DNA of 64,000 nt from Rhodobacteraceae bacterium Alg231-04 (GCA_900143635.1 FREY01000006.1:162726-226725); one strand, 5' to 3'. Shown: positions 33,791 through 42,928, counted from the first letter of the stretch. The notes: generated by a model from the sequence alone, not told the origin. Program-made: numbers and translations.

Positions 33791-35606
33791 CAGCACCCTG
33801 CCCAATGGGCTGACCGGCAGACAGCGGCTGAAATACGCTGCCTGCGTGCTGTTGTGGCTGATCGCGGCGGGGTTTTTCTGGCTCTGGTGGCTGCGCCCCG
33901 AACACAATGTCGGCGCCCTGCGCTACTGGACGGTTTCCGCCGCCGTGTTCTGGGTCTATTTCATGGCCGCCTATTTCATGGGCTTCTTTCTCAACAGCCG
34001 GGCCACACCGGCGCGGGCCGCCACGCAGGGGCCCTTGCGGGTGGCAATGGTCACCACCAAAACCCCGGCTGAACCTTTTGCCGTGGTGCGCGAAACACTT
34101 GAGGCGATGCTGGCCCAGGGACCGGCGCATGACACCTGGCTCGCCGATGAGGACCCGGACAGCGAAACACTCGCCTGGTGCCGCGCCCATGGTGTGCAGG
34201 TTTCAACCCGCAAAGGGGTAGAGGCCTATCACCGCCGCGAATGGCCACGCCGCACCCGCTGCAAGGAAGGCAATCTTGCCTATTTCTATGACCACTATGG
34301 CTATGCCGCCTATGATGTGGTGTCGCAGCTGGACGCTGATCACGTTCCGCAACCGGGCTATCTGCAGGCTATTCTGGAAGGATTTGATGACCCCAGAGCA
34401 GGCTATGTCAGCGCGCCCTCAGTATGCTCCAGCAACGCCGATGACAGCTGGGCGGCACGGATGCGTCTCTATGCCGAGGCGCCGTTCCACGGCGGCATTC
34501 AGATGGGATATTCCAACGGCTGGGCCCCGATGTGCATCGGATCGCATTATGCCGTGCGCACCCGTGCGCTTCGCGACGTGGGTGGGCTGGGACCGGAGCT
34601 GGCCGAGGATCACTCGACCACCATGATCATGAATTCCGGCGGCTGGCGCGGCGCCCATGCGGCGCGTGCCATTGCCCATGGTGCGGGGCCGGCCTGTATG
34701 TCGGATCTGGTCACCCAGGAATTCCAATGGTCGCGCAGCCTGACAACGCTGCTGCTGACCTATACGCCGCGCTATTTGAAAGGGCTGACGCCGCGGCTGC
34801 GGTTCCAATTCCTGCTGTGTCAGCTGTGGTATCCTGTCTTCGCGCTGCTGATGGCGATGATGTTCACCTTCCCCATTCTGGCGCTGGTGTTGGACATCCG
34901 TTTTGCCGGTGTCACCTTCCCCGCCTTCCTGATGCATTCCATTCCGGCCACGGTGATGGTGGTGATATTTGTCTATCTGATGCGGTCCGACGGGTTCCTG
35001 CGGCCCTATAACGCCAAGGTGCTCAGCTGGGAGCGCGCCCTGTTTGCTTGCGCGCAATGGCCATGGGTGCTGCTGGGCTGCACGATGGCGGTCTGGGACT
35101 GGCTGCGCGGAGGGTTCGTGGATTTCCGCGTGACCCCAAAAGGCGGCACCGCCGCCCCGCTGCCCGCCCGCGTACTGCTGCCCTATTTCGCATTGGCCCT
35201 TGCCGCAGCACTGCCCGCCTTGCTGGTCGGCAATCTTCAAAACTCTGCCGGTTTCATCATCCTCACCCTGATCAATGCAGCGGTCTATACGCTGCTCTTT
35301 GCAATTATCTTCCTGCAGCATCTGCGGGAAAACGGCATCTCGCCGCTAACACGCCCATTGGCCAGCGCCACCCAGCTGGCCGCCAGCGGCGCGCTGGTGG
35401 CCGTGATGGCCGCCGCGCTTGGCGGCAAAGGCGCACAGAGCCTCTATGCGCTGTCCTGGGGCACCGGCATCATCGTCGCCGCGCAGCCCGAGTTCGTGGT
35501 CTCCGGCGCCGGGCAAGGACCGCCCGGCACGCTCGCCTACCACCTGGACTTTCAATGGAGGGGCTTCTCCTCCGCCACACAGAACAGAGACGAGACAGAC
35601 CGATGA
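33771..35606 (+). CDS. Processive family-2 glycosyltransferase (cellulose-synthase-like)
   Basis: A 611-residue inner-membrane polymerase. Two N-terminal helices precede a GT2 domain with the processive D, D, D, QxxxW-type layout: LADEDPDSETLAW, the QLDADHVPQPGYL DxD motif (about residue 187), LAEDHST (acceptor base) and QEFQWSRS (about 316), where cellulose synthases have Q(Q/R)xRW; here Gln replaces Arg. At least six further helices follow. It ends by overlapping the GH26-like glycanase gene (ATGA). The polymer is probably extruded as it is made. No PilZ domain is seen, so the c-di-GMP control of BcsA is not indicated. Confidence 0.9.
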   Translation: MRESRHNSTLPNGLTGRQRLKYAACVLLWLIAAGFFWLWWLRPEHNVGALRYWTVSAAVFWVYFMAAYFMGFFLNSRATPARAATQGPLRVAMVTTKTPAEPFAVVRETLEAMLAQGPAHDTWLADEDPDSETLAWCRAHGVQVSTRKGVEAYHRREWPRRTRCKEGNLAYFYDHYGYAAYDVVSQLDADHVPQPGYLQAILEGFDDPRAGYVSAPSVCSSNADDSWAARMRLYAEAPFHGGIQMGYSNGWAPMCIGSHYAVRTRALRDVGGLGPELAEDHSTTMIMNSGGWRGAHAARAIAHGAGPACMSDLVTQEFQWSRSLTTLLLTYTPRYLKGLTPRLRFQFLLCQLWYPVFALLMAMMFTFPILALVLDIRFAGVTFPAFLMHSIPATVMVVIFVYLMRSDGFLRPYNAKVLSWERALFACAQWPWVLLGCTMAVWDWLRGGFVDFRVTPKGGTAAPLPARVLLPYFALALAAALPALLVGNLQNSAGFIILTLINAAVYTLLFAIIFLQHLRENGISPLTRPLASATQLAASGALVAVMAAALGGKGAQSLYALSWGTGIIVAAQPEFVVSGAGQGPPGTLAYHLDFQWRGFSSATQNRDETDR

Positions 35607-36526
35607 AAAATTCAATTAGCACCCTGCAATTCTCGAACACCGCAAGCCTGGCCGCCCTTCTGGCCGCGCTGGCAATGCTGCCGGCCCAGGCCGCACCGCC
35701 GGGGGATCTGCCCTTTGGCGTCTATGATCCCTACGGCACATTCGCCGATGACCCGGACGTGCAGATCGAACACCTGTTCCTGCCTTGGGAGGATCTTTTC
35801 CTCGACTCCCTGCCCGCAGCCGATGACTACGCCAAGGAGCGAGACCGCGATATCCTGGTGACCGTGGAGCCCTGGACTTGGACCCGCGGCGCACGCAACA
35901 CGCCCGAAAGCCTGATCACTGGCATCAACAAGGGCGACTACGACGGCAACATGACCTCGATCTGCAACGTATTGGGTGAGTTCGACAGCGATGTCACCGT
36001 CCGCTGGGCACAGGAGATGGAGGATTACTCCGGTCAGTTCATCTGGGCCAAGTGGGATCCCGACACCTATGTCAGCGCCTTCAAGCGGATGATGGATGTC
36101 TGCAAGGCGCAGGCGCCGGACATCAAAACGATGTGGTCGCCGCTCGGCTATGACGATCTGGAGGACTACTACCCCGGTGACGATTACGTGGATGTGGTGG
36201 GCCTGTCGGTCTTTGGCCTGCAGGCTTGGGAGAAACAGCAATTGGGCGGGGCACAATCCGCCGCTGACATCCTCGGCCCGCGCATGGACCGGGTACGCCA
36301 GTTCAACAAGCCGATCATGGTGGCCGAATTGGGCTACTCAGGCGATGCCGATTACATTGACGCCTGGGAAAACGAAGTGCGGACCCTTGCCGAGGACTTT
36401 CCTGAGCTGACGGCGGTTGTCTACTTCAACCAGACCGAGGTCTATCCTTGGCCTGATGGGTTCGGTCTGCCGGACTGGCGCGTTGACAGCCGTACCGTCA
36501 TTCAATCGGCGGAGAACCGCCCGTAG
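35603..36526 (+). CDS. Exported GH26-like glycoside hydrolase
   Basis: A 307-residue protein with a signal peptide ending in LPAQAAPP. The layout resembles GH26 beta-mannanases and lichenases: TVRWAQEMEDYSGQF near residue 136 (general acid/base Glu), then FKRMMDVCKAQAPDIKTMWS, VDVVGLSVFGLQ and the nucleophile Glu in PIMVAELGYSGD (about 240). A glycanase paired with the polymerase, as BcsZ is with BcsA in cellulose synthesis, suggests it trims the nascent polymer. Start ATG 35603 overlaps the polymerase stop. Last gene of the operon; a terminator follows after 53 bases. Confidence 0.8.
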   Translation: MKNSISTLQFSNTASLAALLAALAMLPAQAAPPGDLPFGVYDPYGTFADDPDVQIEHLFLPWEDLFLDSLPAADDYAKERDRDILVTVEPWTWTRGARNTPESLITGINKGDYDGNMTSICNVLGEFDSDVTVRWAQEMEDYSGQFIWAKWDPDTYVSAFKRMMDVCKAQAPDIKTMWSPLGYDDLEDYYPGDDYVDVVGLSVFGLQAWEKQQLGGAQSAADILGPRMDRVRQFNKPIMVAELGYSGDADYIDAWENEVRTLAEDFPELTAVVYFNQTEVYPWPDGFGLPDWRVDSRTVIQSAENRP

Positions 36527-36578
36527 CGGCCCGCCTTTCAGGACGATGGGGCAACCCGTTGCATCAGAAGAAAAATCT

Positions 36579-36607
36579 GGCCTGGCGCTGTTTGCGCCGG
36601 GCCTTTT
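36579..36607 (+). terminator. Terminator of the polysaccharide operon
   Basis: GGCCTGGCGC (36579-36588) pairs with GCGCCGGGCC (36594-36603, one T-G pair) and is followed by TTTT. The rest of the 344-base gap 36527-36870 shows no credible gene. Confidence 0.8.
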
Positions 36608-36870
36608 CTTGGCCCCAAATGGCCCAAGCGCCAATCCGGCAGCGAAGCCTGCAAATATCTGCAAAGGAACAAAAAGACCAAAATCACCGTGCTCAGGCGG
36701 CAACGCGACCCGGCGCGCATTTGTTGAAGAATGGAAATTCTGAACTGTTTCGGCTACAAAATAGAAGCCAAATAGAAAGATTTGGCCAGTAAAAGGGTCT
36801 GCGTCAGGCACCAGCCGCGAAGCGGTCGAAACGATCTGGCTACACCCGCCCGAGGATGAGGAGCAGTATC

Positions 36871-37101
36871 ATGACCGCATTTTTGAATGCGCGCGCCCTG
36901 CGCGCAGCAGCCGTCTGCCTATGCGTCGGCACAATGGCCATCGCCAGCCCGGCCCCGGTTTTGGCAGAAGGTACGGCCACACCGGAAAGTACCCGCACAA
37001 AAACAGCCGGCACCCCAATGAAGATCAAGAACACACGGTCGGCCTATGTGTGCTCTCCGGCCGGGTTCGGCCAGAAATCACGCTGCTATCACAAGGGCTG
37101 A
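36871..37101 (+). CDS. Small exported protein, function unknown
   Basis: A 76-residue protein with a signal peptide (ALRAAAVCLCVGTMAIASPAPVLAE region, cleaved near Ala-Glu). The mature part is about 45 residues, Thr/Lys-rich, with two cysteines near the end (VCSPAGFGQKSRCYHKG). AGGAG lies 8-12 bases before the ATG. It sits between the polysaccharide operon and a convergent glycosyltransferase gene with a 3-base gap. I do not recognise it. Confidence 0.65.
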   Translation: MTAFLNARALRAAAVCLCVGTMAIASPAPVLAEGTATPESTRTKTAGTPMKIKNTRSAYVCSPAGFGQKSRCYHKG

Positions 37102-37104
37102 CCC

Positions 37105-38238
37105 TCAGCCTCTGGGGCCGAACACCCTGTCCATGGCCGCTTCCAGCCGGGCATCAACCTGCATTGCATCCGCGTCGAATTCTTCGCGGTTGTAATCCCA
37201 GCTGTTGGTCACGCGGCGGAAGTGCCAAAAGCCGAAATTGGGATCCGTTTCATCCTTGCGCGACAGGATCCGGTGGGTCAGCCAAGCTTTGCCCTTTAGC
37301 GGCCCTTCCGGCGCCACACAGTATTTCCGGTTCACCTGCGGGCCGCCTTCGTTGCGCAAATACCGGTGATCGGAATGGCGGATCATTTCACCGTCAGCGG
37401 CGGACTGCGCATAGGCCCAATCACCGTTCATCCTGATGTATCCTTTTTCAGACGCCACGGTGGCATCAAAAATTGTCTTCCCGTTGCGACCATAGACCAA
37501 TTCATCGATATCGACGTTCAATACGGCCCGCGCTTTGCCCAGAAGAGTCCGCCGCCCCAATTCCACCATCGTCATATGCAGGAATTTGGAATTGAAATTG
37601 GTATTGCCGGCACCACCTGGTCCAAAGGGGAACCAGGCCCGCACCACCGCGGTCGCCTCAACCCCGGCGACAGACTGCATCGTCTCCTGCAGTGCCTCCA
37701 TCGGGTAATCGGTCGATGCGTTGTCATAGATCACAAAAGCATTCGCCCCGTGTTCTTCGACGTAATAACGCATCCAGTCGGCGATCCAATCCAGCTTATT
37801 GTCCTTGGAAATTGCGTAGACCGCATTCTTTCCTGCAAAGGCATCCAGATGCATCGACGAGATCGGCACCTCACCGGAAAACAGAGGATGGCTGAAGCTG
37901 AAGGTCTTGGGCTGGGGGCCGGGCGCGGCAAAGCGCACGGCGCTGCCGCGCGACAGACCGCGGATCTTGCCGACCGGTGTCGGCACGCCGTCGATGCGGA
38001 ATTCGGCCTGTTCGACCAATCGAATGAAATTCAACAAATTCGGGCAGATCAGGATCACTTCGCCTGCATCCGGATCATAGTAGCAGTCGTAAAAGAACGT
38101 GTGGAAATCATAGCGGTTGTCATAGTTCACGTCCCGCTCCTCGACCGGACCGATGCGATCACGGTACAAAGACGGGTGCGAACCGTCGAAAACAAAAGAG
38201 GACAATGTCAGATCAAGGTGCTGCCCGTCGTGCGCCAT
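37105..38238 (-). CDS. Glycosyltransferase family 92-like protein
   Basis: A 377-residue protein with a GT92-like domain. YAISKDNKLDWIADWMRYYV (near 142), then HGANAFVIYDNASTD, RAWFPFGPGG, the DxD metal site in VLNVDIDELVYG and the late RKYCVAPEG segment follow the pattern of such transferases. No signal peptide. Its neighbours (ManC, GT2 polymerase) suggest a role in the same exopolysaccharide or in its decoration. The acceptor is unknown. Confidence 0.78.
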   Translation of the reverse strand: MAHDGQHLDLTLSSFVFDGSHPSLYRDRIGPVEERDVNYDNRYDFHTFFYDCYYDPDAGEVILICPNLLNFIRLVEQAEFRIDGVPTPVGKIRGLSRGSAVRFAAPGPQPKTFSFSHPLFSGEVPISSMHLDAFAGKNAVYAISKDNKLDWIADWMRYYVEEHGANAFVIYDNASTDYPMEALQETMQSVAGVEATAVVRAWFPFGPGGAGNTNFNSKFLHMTMVELGRRTLLGKARAVLNVDIDELVYGRNGKTIFDATVASEKGYIRMNGDWAYAQSAADGEMIRHSDHRYLRNEGGPQVNRKYCVAPEGPLKGKAWLTHRILSRKDETDPNFGFWHFRRVTNSWDYNREEFDADAMQVDARLEAAMDRVFGPRG

Positions 38239-38394
38239 GGCTTTCCGCTCCGCTGCTCATAGGATTTTTCGCCAAAATACGGCGCTTTAGCCGCAAGTGC
38301 AAAACCTTAACAGAGAAATGGCCTGCATGATGCGGGGCTGCCACGTTCCCGGTTGCGCAGGGCGCCCCGCTCAATAGAAAGCGCTGAGGCGCCC

Positions 38395-39822
38395 TCAGCC
38401 TTTGGCCCCCTGACCGCGGGAATAGACATCCTCGTAGCGAATAATGTCATCCTCTCCCAGATAGGCGCCGGTCTGCACCTCGATCAGAACCATCGGCACC
38501 TTGCCGGGGTTGCGCATCCGATGCACCGCACCCAGTGGGATAAAGACGGACTGGTTTTCTGTGACCAGCTGCAGTTCATCATCAATGGTCACTTCGGCGG
38601 TGCCCGTAACAACGATCCAATGTTCCGCGCGGTGATGGTGTGACTGCAATGACAGGGCCGCACCGGGGTGGACGTGGATCCGCTTCACCTGAAAACGATC
38701 ACCTATCACCAGGCTTTCGAACCAGCCCCAGGGGCGGTGATCCTTTGGAAAGTCGGTGGCCTGCGCGACCTTTTTGGCCTTCAGCGCGTCCACCGCCTTT
38801 TTAACGTCCTGGGCCCGGCCCATATCGGCAACCAGAACCCCATCATTCATGGCCACCGCGATCACGTTCTCCAACCCAATCCCAACCACTTCGAGGTTGT
38901 CACTGTCCGAGCGCAGCAAACTGTTGGTGCAATCAATCGCCGTTGCCCCGCCCGATGTCATGACGCCCCGATCATCCATCTCGCCTTCACGCCAAACCGC
39001 ATCCCAACCGCCCAGATCCGACCAGGCACCGGAAAATGGAACCACAGACAGGTTGTCGGCTTTTTCCATCACGGCATAGTCGATCGACAACTCCGGTGCA
39101 GTGGCCCAGGCGGCGGGGTCCAGCCGACAGAAACCAAGGTCAGCCTGCACAGCATCAACAGCATCGGACACAGGTTTCATCAGTGCCGCTGCGTGCTGCT
39201 CAAACGCGGCCAGAATGTCCGTTACCTTGAAAAGGAAAATCCCCGCGTTCCACAGGAACCCACCAGTTGCCAGCATTTCTTCGGCACGCATCGCATCTGG
39301 TTTTTCCACGAAGCGGCGCAAAGCAATCGGTTCGCCTTCGGTCGGCCCAGACAATTCCAGATAGCCATAGCCGGTTTCCGGCCGCGTTGGCCTGATGCCA
39401 AAGGTGACCAGCTGCCCCTGTTCCACCGCAGTCAGACCACGTTCCACCGCCGCCTGAAAGGCCGCAATATCGGGCACCACATGGTCAGAAGGGGCCACCA
39501 GCATAATGGCCTCAGGGTCCGTTTTGTGCAGGTGGAGCGCCGCCGACAACACCGCAGGCGCCGTGTTGCGCCCTTCAGGTTCGATCAAGATAGCACCGGG
39601 ATCAATGCCGACTTCCTGCAATTGCTCAACAACAATAAAGCGAAAGTCCGAATTGGTAATGACTACCGGCGCCGCGAAATCCGCCCCCTTCATCCGCAAG
39701 GCAGAGCTTTGAAACAATGTCGTTTCACCGGTCAAAGGCACAAATTGTTTGGGGTAAGATTTCCGGGACAAAGGCCACAACCGTGTACCGGAACCGCCGC
39801 ATAAAATAACTGGCGCAATCAT
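38395..39822 (-). CDS. manC: Mannose-1-phosphate guanylyltransferase / mannose-6-phosphate isomerase
   Basis: A 475-residue bifunctional enzyme (AlgA/CpsB type) that supplies GDP-mannose. The N-terminal nucleotidyltransferase has the signature GGSGTRLWPLSRKSYPKQF; FVEKPDAMRAEEML and WNAGIFLFKV follow. The C-terminal cupin has the zinc-type isomerase segment LQSHHHRAEHWIVV and the GAVHRMRNPG motif. GDP-mannose supply fits a mannose-containing polymer next to a GH26-like glycanase. A 195-base gap with AT-rich sequence precedes an IS5 remnant. Confidence 0.95.
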   Translation of the reverse strand: MIAPVILCGGSGTRLWPLSRKSYPKQFVPLTGETTLFQSSALRMKGADFAAPVVITNSDFRFIVVEQLQEVGIDPGAILIEPEGRNTAPAVLSAALHLHKTDPEAIMLVAPSDHVVPDIAAFQAAVERGLTAVEQGQLVTFGIRPTRPETGYGYLELSGPTEGEPIALRRFVEKPDAMRAEEMLATGGFLWNAGIFLFKVTDILAAFEQHAAALMKPVSDAVDAVQADLGFCRLDPAAWATAPELSIDYAVMEKADNLSVVPFSGAWSDLGGWDAVWREGEMDDRGVMTSGGATAIDCTNSLLRSDSDNLEVVGIGLENVIAVAMNDGVLVADMGRAQDVKKAVDALKAKKVAQATDFPKDHRPWGWFESLVIGDRFQVKRIHVHPGAALSLQSHHHRAEHWIVVTGTAEVTIDDELQLVTENQSVFIPLGAVHRMRNPGKVPMVLIEVQTGAYLGEDDIIRYEDVYSRGQGAKG

Positions 39823-39953
39823 TGAAACATCCTAATGGCATTAAATATACAACCGAGATATCCGTCGAAAACAATTGATGCAAGTTTCGTTTATCCAATG
39901 GAGAATTTGATGAATTGTCTTGCTGAAGAATTCACGCACTGTAATGCAGCAAT

Positions 39954-40642
39954 GGCTTTGTTGCGCAAATGGCCTGTTAGGATTCACTGTACGGATCCAG
40001 CGTGATAGCTGGAGGCGATGAGCAGTTGGGCCCCTCCGAAGTACAAGACCAAGAATTGGTCGTCTTACAATGACAGTTTTTTGCTGCGCGGATCGCTGTT
40101 GATCTGGTTTGACCCTGGGACGGTTAGGACACCGCGGCCAAATGACAAGCGCAGTCGACAACTTCAGCTCAATGAGGCGGCTAATCAGGCCTGCCTGGCA
40201 CTAAAGGTCCTGCTTGGCATGCTGCTCCGTCAGACAACTGGGTTTGTTCAGAGCTTGCTGCGTTTGGTCGGATGGGATTGGGCGGCACCTGATTTCAGCA
40301 CCTTATCTCGGTGTCCACGAAACCGGCAGCAGGCCAACGCGTCGCGTTTCTTGGACCGCTCGCTGTAGGGGCGATGGAGCGGATATCATCGGAGGAGCCG
40401 CGTCGAGAGCAAGATGAACTGCATCAAGTCCTTGGGCCAAACCCTGATAGCCAGAGAATTCGGTCGCCAGGCCGCGGAAATCCAGGTCCGGGTCATGCGC
40501 CATAGCCACACGGACCAATGGCGTGACACGGCTCATTCCGCAACCGTTTCACAGCTCTTGGCATACTCGTGACAGATACTGTTGGAAAGTCTGTCCTGCT
40601 AAAGGGGAAGTTCGCTCAAGCCTCGGCTTACGCAACAATGCC
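39954..40642. mobile_element. IS5-family element, internally deleted
   Basis: The ends are inverted repeats GGCTTTGTTGCG (39954-39965) and, read from the right, GGCATTGTTGCG (40642-40631). Length is about 690 bases where the intact related copy at 57199 has 1053. It lies between manC and the GntR gene and ends 3 bases beyond the GntR stop codon. No target duplication is seen. Confidence 0.8.
40018..40512 (+). pseudogene. IS5-family transposase, N and C parts joined by deletion
   Basis: The N-terminal part (40018 to about 40312) reads YKTKNWSSYNDSFLLRGSLL and ends at DFSTLSR, matching the intact transposase at 57253. After a break, about 40355-40512 resumes in another frame with WSGYHRRSRVESKM and AREFGRQAAEIQVRV, the C-terminal part. 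The catalytic middle is missing, so it cannot be active. Confidence 0.85.
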
Positions 40643-40645
40643 TGT

Positions 40646-41419
40646 CTACTTCGTCAGCTGGCGCCGTTTGGCGGCGCGGGTTTCGCGGGCCTGCTGCTCT
40701 TGGCCGGCGAGGAAGGATTGCTCGACAAAATCCATGTGACGGCGTGCGGCGGCCTCGGCGCGGTCCGGGTCACCGTCGATGATTGATTGGGCGATCTCCG
40801 TGTGCTGCTCCAGCAACTTCTCGCCTGAGCCATCCATTGTGCGCAGAAATTTGCGATTGTAGAACACGCCCTGACGAGTGAGATCGTAGACCGACGCCAT
40901 CATGTGGATCAGCGTGGTATTCTGGCTGGCGTCCACCACGGCGGCATGCAGGCGGAAGTCGGCCTCCTGGCTGGCATCAATGTCATCCTCTTCCCGCGCC
41001 TTGCGCATCTCATCGAGGATATCTTGTAGCCGGGCCTTGTCGGACTCCGTGGCGCGTTGTGCTGCCAGGCGGCTGGCAAAGGCCTCCTGTTCGCGGCGGT
41101 ATTCCAGGTAATCGTAAAAGGCGCTGCCGTGGCGGGTGTAGAGCGCCAAGAGGGCCGGAGACATGGCGCGGCCAGTCAGCGGCGCGATAAATGTCCCCTC
41201 GCCATGGCGGACATTGACCAACCCGCGTTCCTCCAGCATCTGCAGCGCCTCGCGCAGCTTCGGGCGCGAGACACCCATGGCTTCGGCCAGTTCGCGTTCG
41301 GAGGGCAGTTTTCGCCCCTCCTTCAAGATGCCGTCGACGATCATGGTTTCGATCTGATCGACCACTGCGTCTGCAATTGATTCGTGCCCGACAGGGTCAA
41401 AAGGGCTGGTGCTGTTCAT
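40646..41419 (-). CDS. GntR family regulator, FadR/LldR subgroup
   Basis: A 257-residue regulator with an N-terminal winged helix (KLPSERELAEAMGVSRPKLR, then EALQMLEERGLVNV) and a C-terminal all-helical FCD ligand domain with metal-binding acidic and histidine residues (DFRLHAAVVDASQNTTLIHMM). Its closest family types are LldR/PdhR regulators of lactate or pyruvate use. It diverges from a TRAP-transporter and D-lactate dehydrogenase operon and very likely represses it through the inverted repeat at 41637-41684. ATG 41419 is chosen. An ATG three codons upstream is possible. Confidence 0.9.
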   Translation of the reverse strand: MNSTSPFDPVGHESIADAVVDQIETMIVDGILKEGRKLPSERELAEAMGVSRPKLREALQMLEERGLVNVRHGEGTFIAPLTGRAMSPALLALYTRHGSAFYDYLEYRREQEAFASRLAAQRATESDKARLQDILDEMRKAREEDDIDASQEADFRLHAAVVDASQNTTLIHMMASVYDLTRQGVFYNRKFLRTMDGSGEKLLEQHTEIAQSIIDGDPDRAEAAARRHMDFVEQSFLAGQEQQARETRAAKRRQLTK

Positions 41420-41636
41420 GCGGATCACCCGTTTAGCGGCGCGTAGGTCAAATTAATGGTTGTCCGGAAACTTTACCACCACGTGTGAATTATTCAAGGC
41501 TGCCTACCCAGAAATACGGAGCAATCGATCAGCCTTAATGGGCTGATATCATACATATTTCTCAAAAACACCATCGAAAACCACAAAAATAGGCTCGGAA
41601 AGGGGCGACGGCCATCTCAGTGTTCGACGCCTTCAG

Positions 41637-41684
41637 TGGTAAATAAAATTGTTGACTGAAATTTGTGGTCAATATTATTTACCA
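41637..41684 (+). promoter_or_regulatory. Promoter and operator of the TRAP / D-lactate dehydrogenase operon
   Basis: TTGACT (41652-41657), 18 bases, TATTTA (41676-41681) form a promoter. A 15-base imperfect inverted repeat, TGGTAAATAAAATTG (41637-41651) with CAATATTATTTACCA (41670-41684, 14 of 15 pairs), encloses the -35 element and overlaps the -10 element. It is the likely GntR operator. The rest of the 332-base gap is AT-rich and has no gene. Confidence 0.65.
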
Positions 41685-41751
41685 GTATGCCGCAAATGCG
41701 GTGTGACCAGTGGCCGTGGGAGCGGCTGACCTGTTTACCGGAGGAGACACC

Positions 41752-42804
41752 ATGAAGACGACCCTGACCTCGCTGGCTGTGGCCGCATCCCTGATCGCAG
41801 CGCCCGCCGCACAGGCTGCTGACAAGCTGCTGCTGAAAACCCCTATTGCCTTTTCGACCGCACTGCCGGGCCTCGGCTCACCGATCCCGCGCGTTGCCGA
41901 GCAGCTGGACCTGATGTCCGGCGGCACCCTGAAGATGAAAGTCTACGAGCCGGGCAAGCTGGTTCCCCCATTTGAGATCCTCGATGCCGTCTCTTCGGGT
42001 AAAATCAATTCCGGCTACACCACGGCCGGTTACTGGGCGGGCAAGATCCCGGCCGCACCGCTGTTCTCTGCCGTGCCATTTGGCCCTGAGGCGGGTGAAT
42101 ACATGGCCTGGCTCTACTACGGCAACGGCATGAGCCTTTATCAGGAGATGTACGATCAAGCCGGCTATAATGTGAAGGTTATTCCCTGCGCCGTGATCGC
42201 GCCGGAAACCTCGGGCTGGTTCGCCAAAGAAATCAACAGCCCCGACGATCTGGACGGGTTGAAGATGCGCTTCTTCGGCCTTGGCGGCAAAGTCATGCAA
42301 AAGCTGGGCGTTGCCACCTCGCTGCTGCCGGGCGGTGAGATCTTCCCAGCGCTGGAAAAGGGCGCGATCGACGCGACCGAATTCTCCATGCCCGCCATCG
42401 ACGCCCGTCTCGGCTTCCACAAGCTGGTGAAGTTCAACTACTTCCCCGGCTGGCACCAGCAGGCCACCGTGTTTGAGATGCTGATCAACAAGGACGTCTG
42501 GAACGAGGCCTCCGAGCAGCACCGCGCCATCATCGAGAACGCCTGCAAGGCCTCCATGGCGGACAGCTTTGCCGAAGGCGAAGCGATCCAGCATGAAGCG
42601 CTGATCGACAACGTTGAAAACAACGGAGTGCAGATCAAACAGTGGGACGATGCCATGCTCGACGTGTTCCGTGCCACTTGGGAAGAGGTCGCCGCAGAAG
42701 AGGCAACCAATGACCTGTTCTTCGCCAAGGTGCTGATGGATATGGATGATTTCCGCGCCGGGTATTCCGTCTGGAAAGAAAACGCCTTCCTCCCGCGCAA
42801 GTAA
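41752..42804 (+). CDS. TRAP transporter solute-binding protein (DctP type)
   Basis: A 350-residue periplasmic receptor. The signal peptide ends in APAAQAADKL. The DctP fold is visible in PIPRVAEQLDLMSGGTLKMKVYEPGKLVPPFEILDAVSSG (shown here in part as the beta1-alpha1 region), and the substrate-carboxylate Arg lies in LKMRFFGLGGKVMQKLG. It delivers a small carboxylate to the fused permease encoded next. The neighbours point to lactate or another 2-hydroxy acid, which is inference. Confidence 0.9.
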   Translation: MKTTLTSLAVAASLIAAPAAQAADKLLLKTPIAFSTALPGLGSPIPRVAEQLDLMSGGTLKMKVYEPGKLVPPFEILDAVSSGKINSGYTTAGYWAGKIPAAPLFSAVPFGPEAGEYMAWLYYGNGMSLYQEMYDQAGYNVKVIPCAVIAPETSGWFAKEINSPDDLDGLKMRFFGLGGKVMQKLGVATSLLPGGEIFPALEKGAIDATEFSMPAIDARLGFHKLVKFNYFPGWHQQATVFEMLINKDVWNEASEQHRAIIENACKASMADSFAEGEAIQHEALIDNVENNGVQIKQWDDAMLDVFRATWEEVAAEEATNDLFFAKVLMDMDDFRAGYSVWKENAFLPRK

Positions 42805-42821
42805 TTCTGCTTGCGTAACTT

Positions 42822-42857
42822 CCCGGGGCGGCTTCCACCCGCTGCCCCGGGCTTTCG
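42822..42857 (+). terminator. Attenuator-like hairpin between receptor and permease genes
   Basis: CCCGGGGC (42822-42829) pairs with GCCCCGGG (42844-42851), followed by CTTTCGATTTTC. A smaller CGCAAG/CTTGCG hairpin precedes it at about 42796-42815. Such a partial stop would give more receptor than permease. Confidence 0.65.
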
Positions 42858-42928
42858 ATTTTCGTCATTTATGATCCCAATCGTCGGCGCATTCACGCCG
42901 CCCCCGCCGAGATCCTGAGGAGGAGACC

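Noticed and set aside
35048..35602. Upstream extension of the GH26-like gene
   Set aside because: It runs through the glycosyltransferase gene in another frame; the signal peptide and ATGA overlap at 35603 mark the true start.
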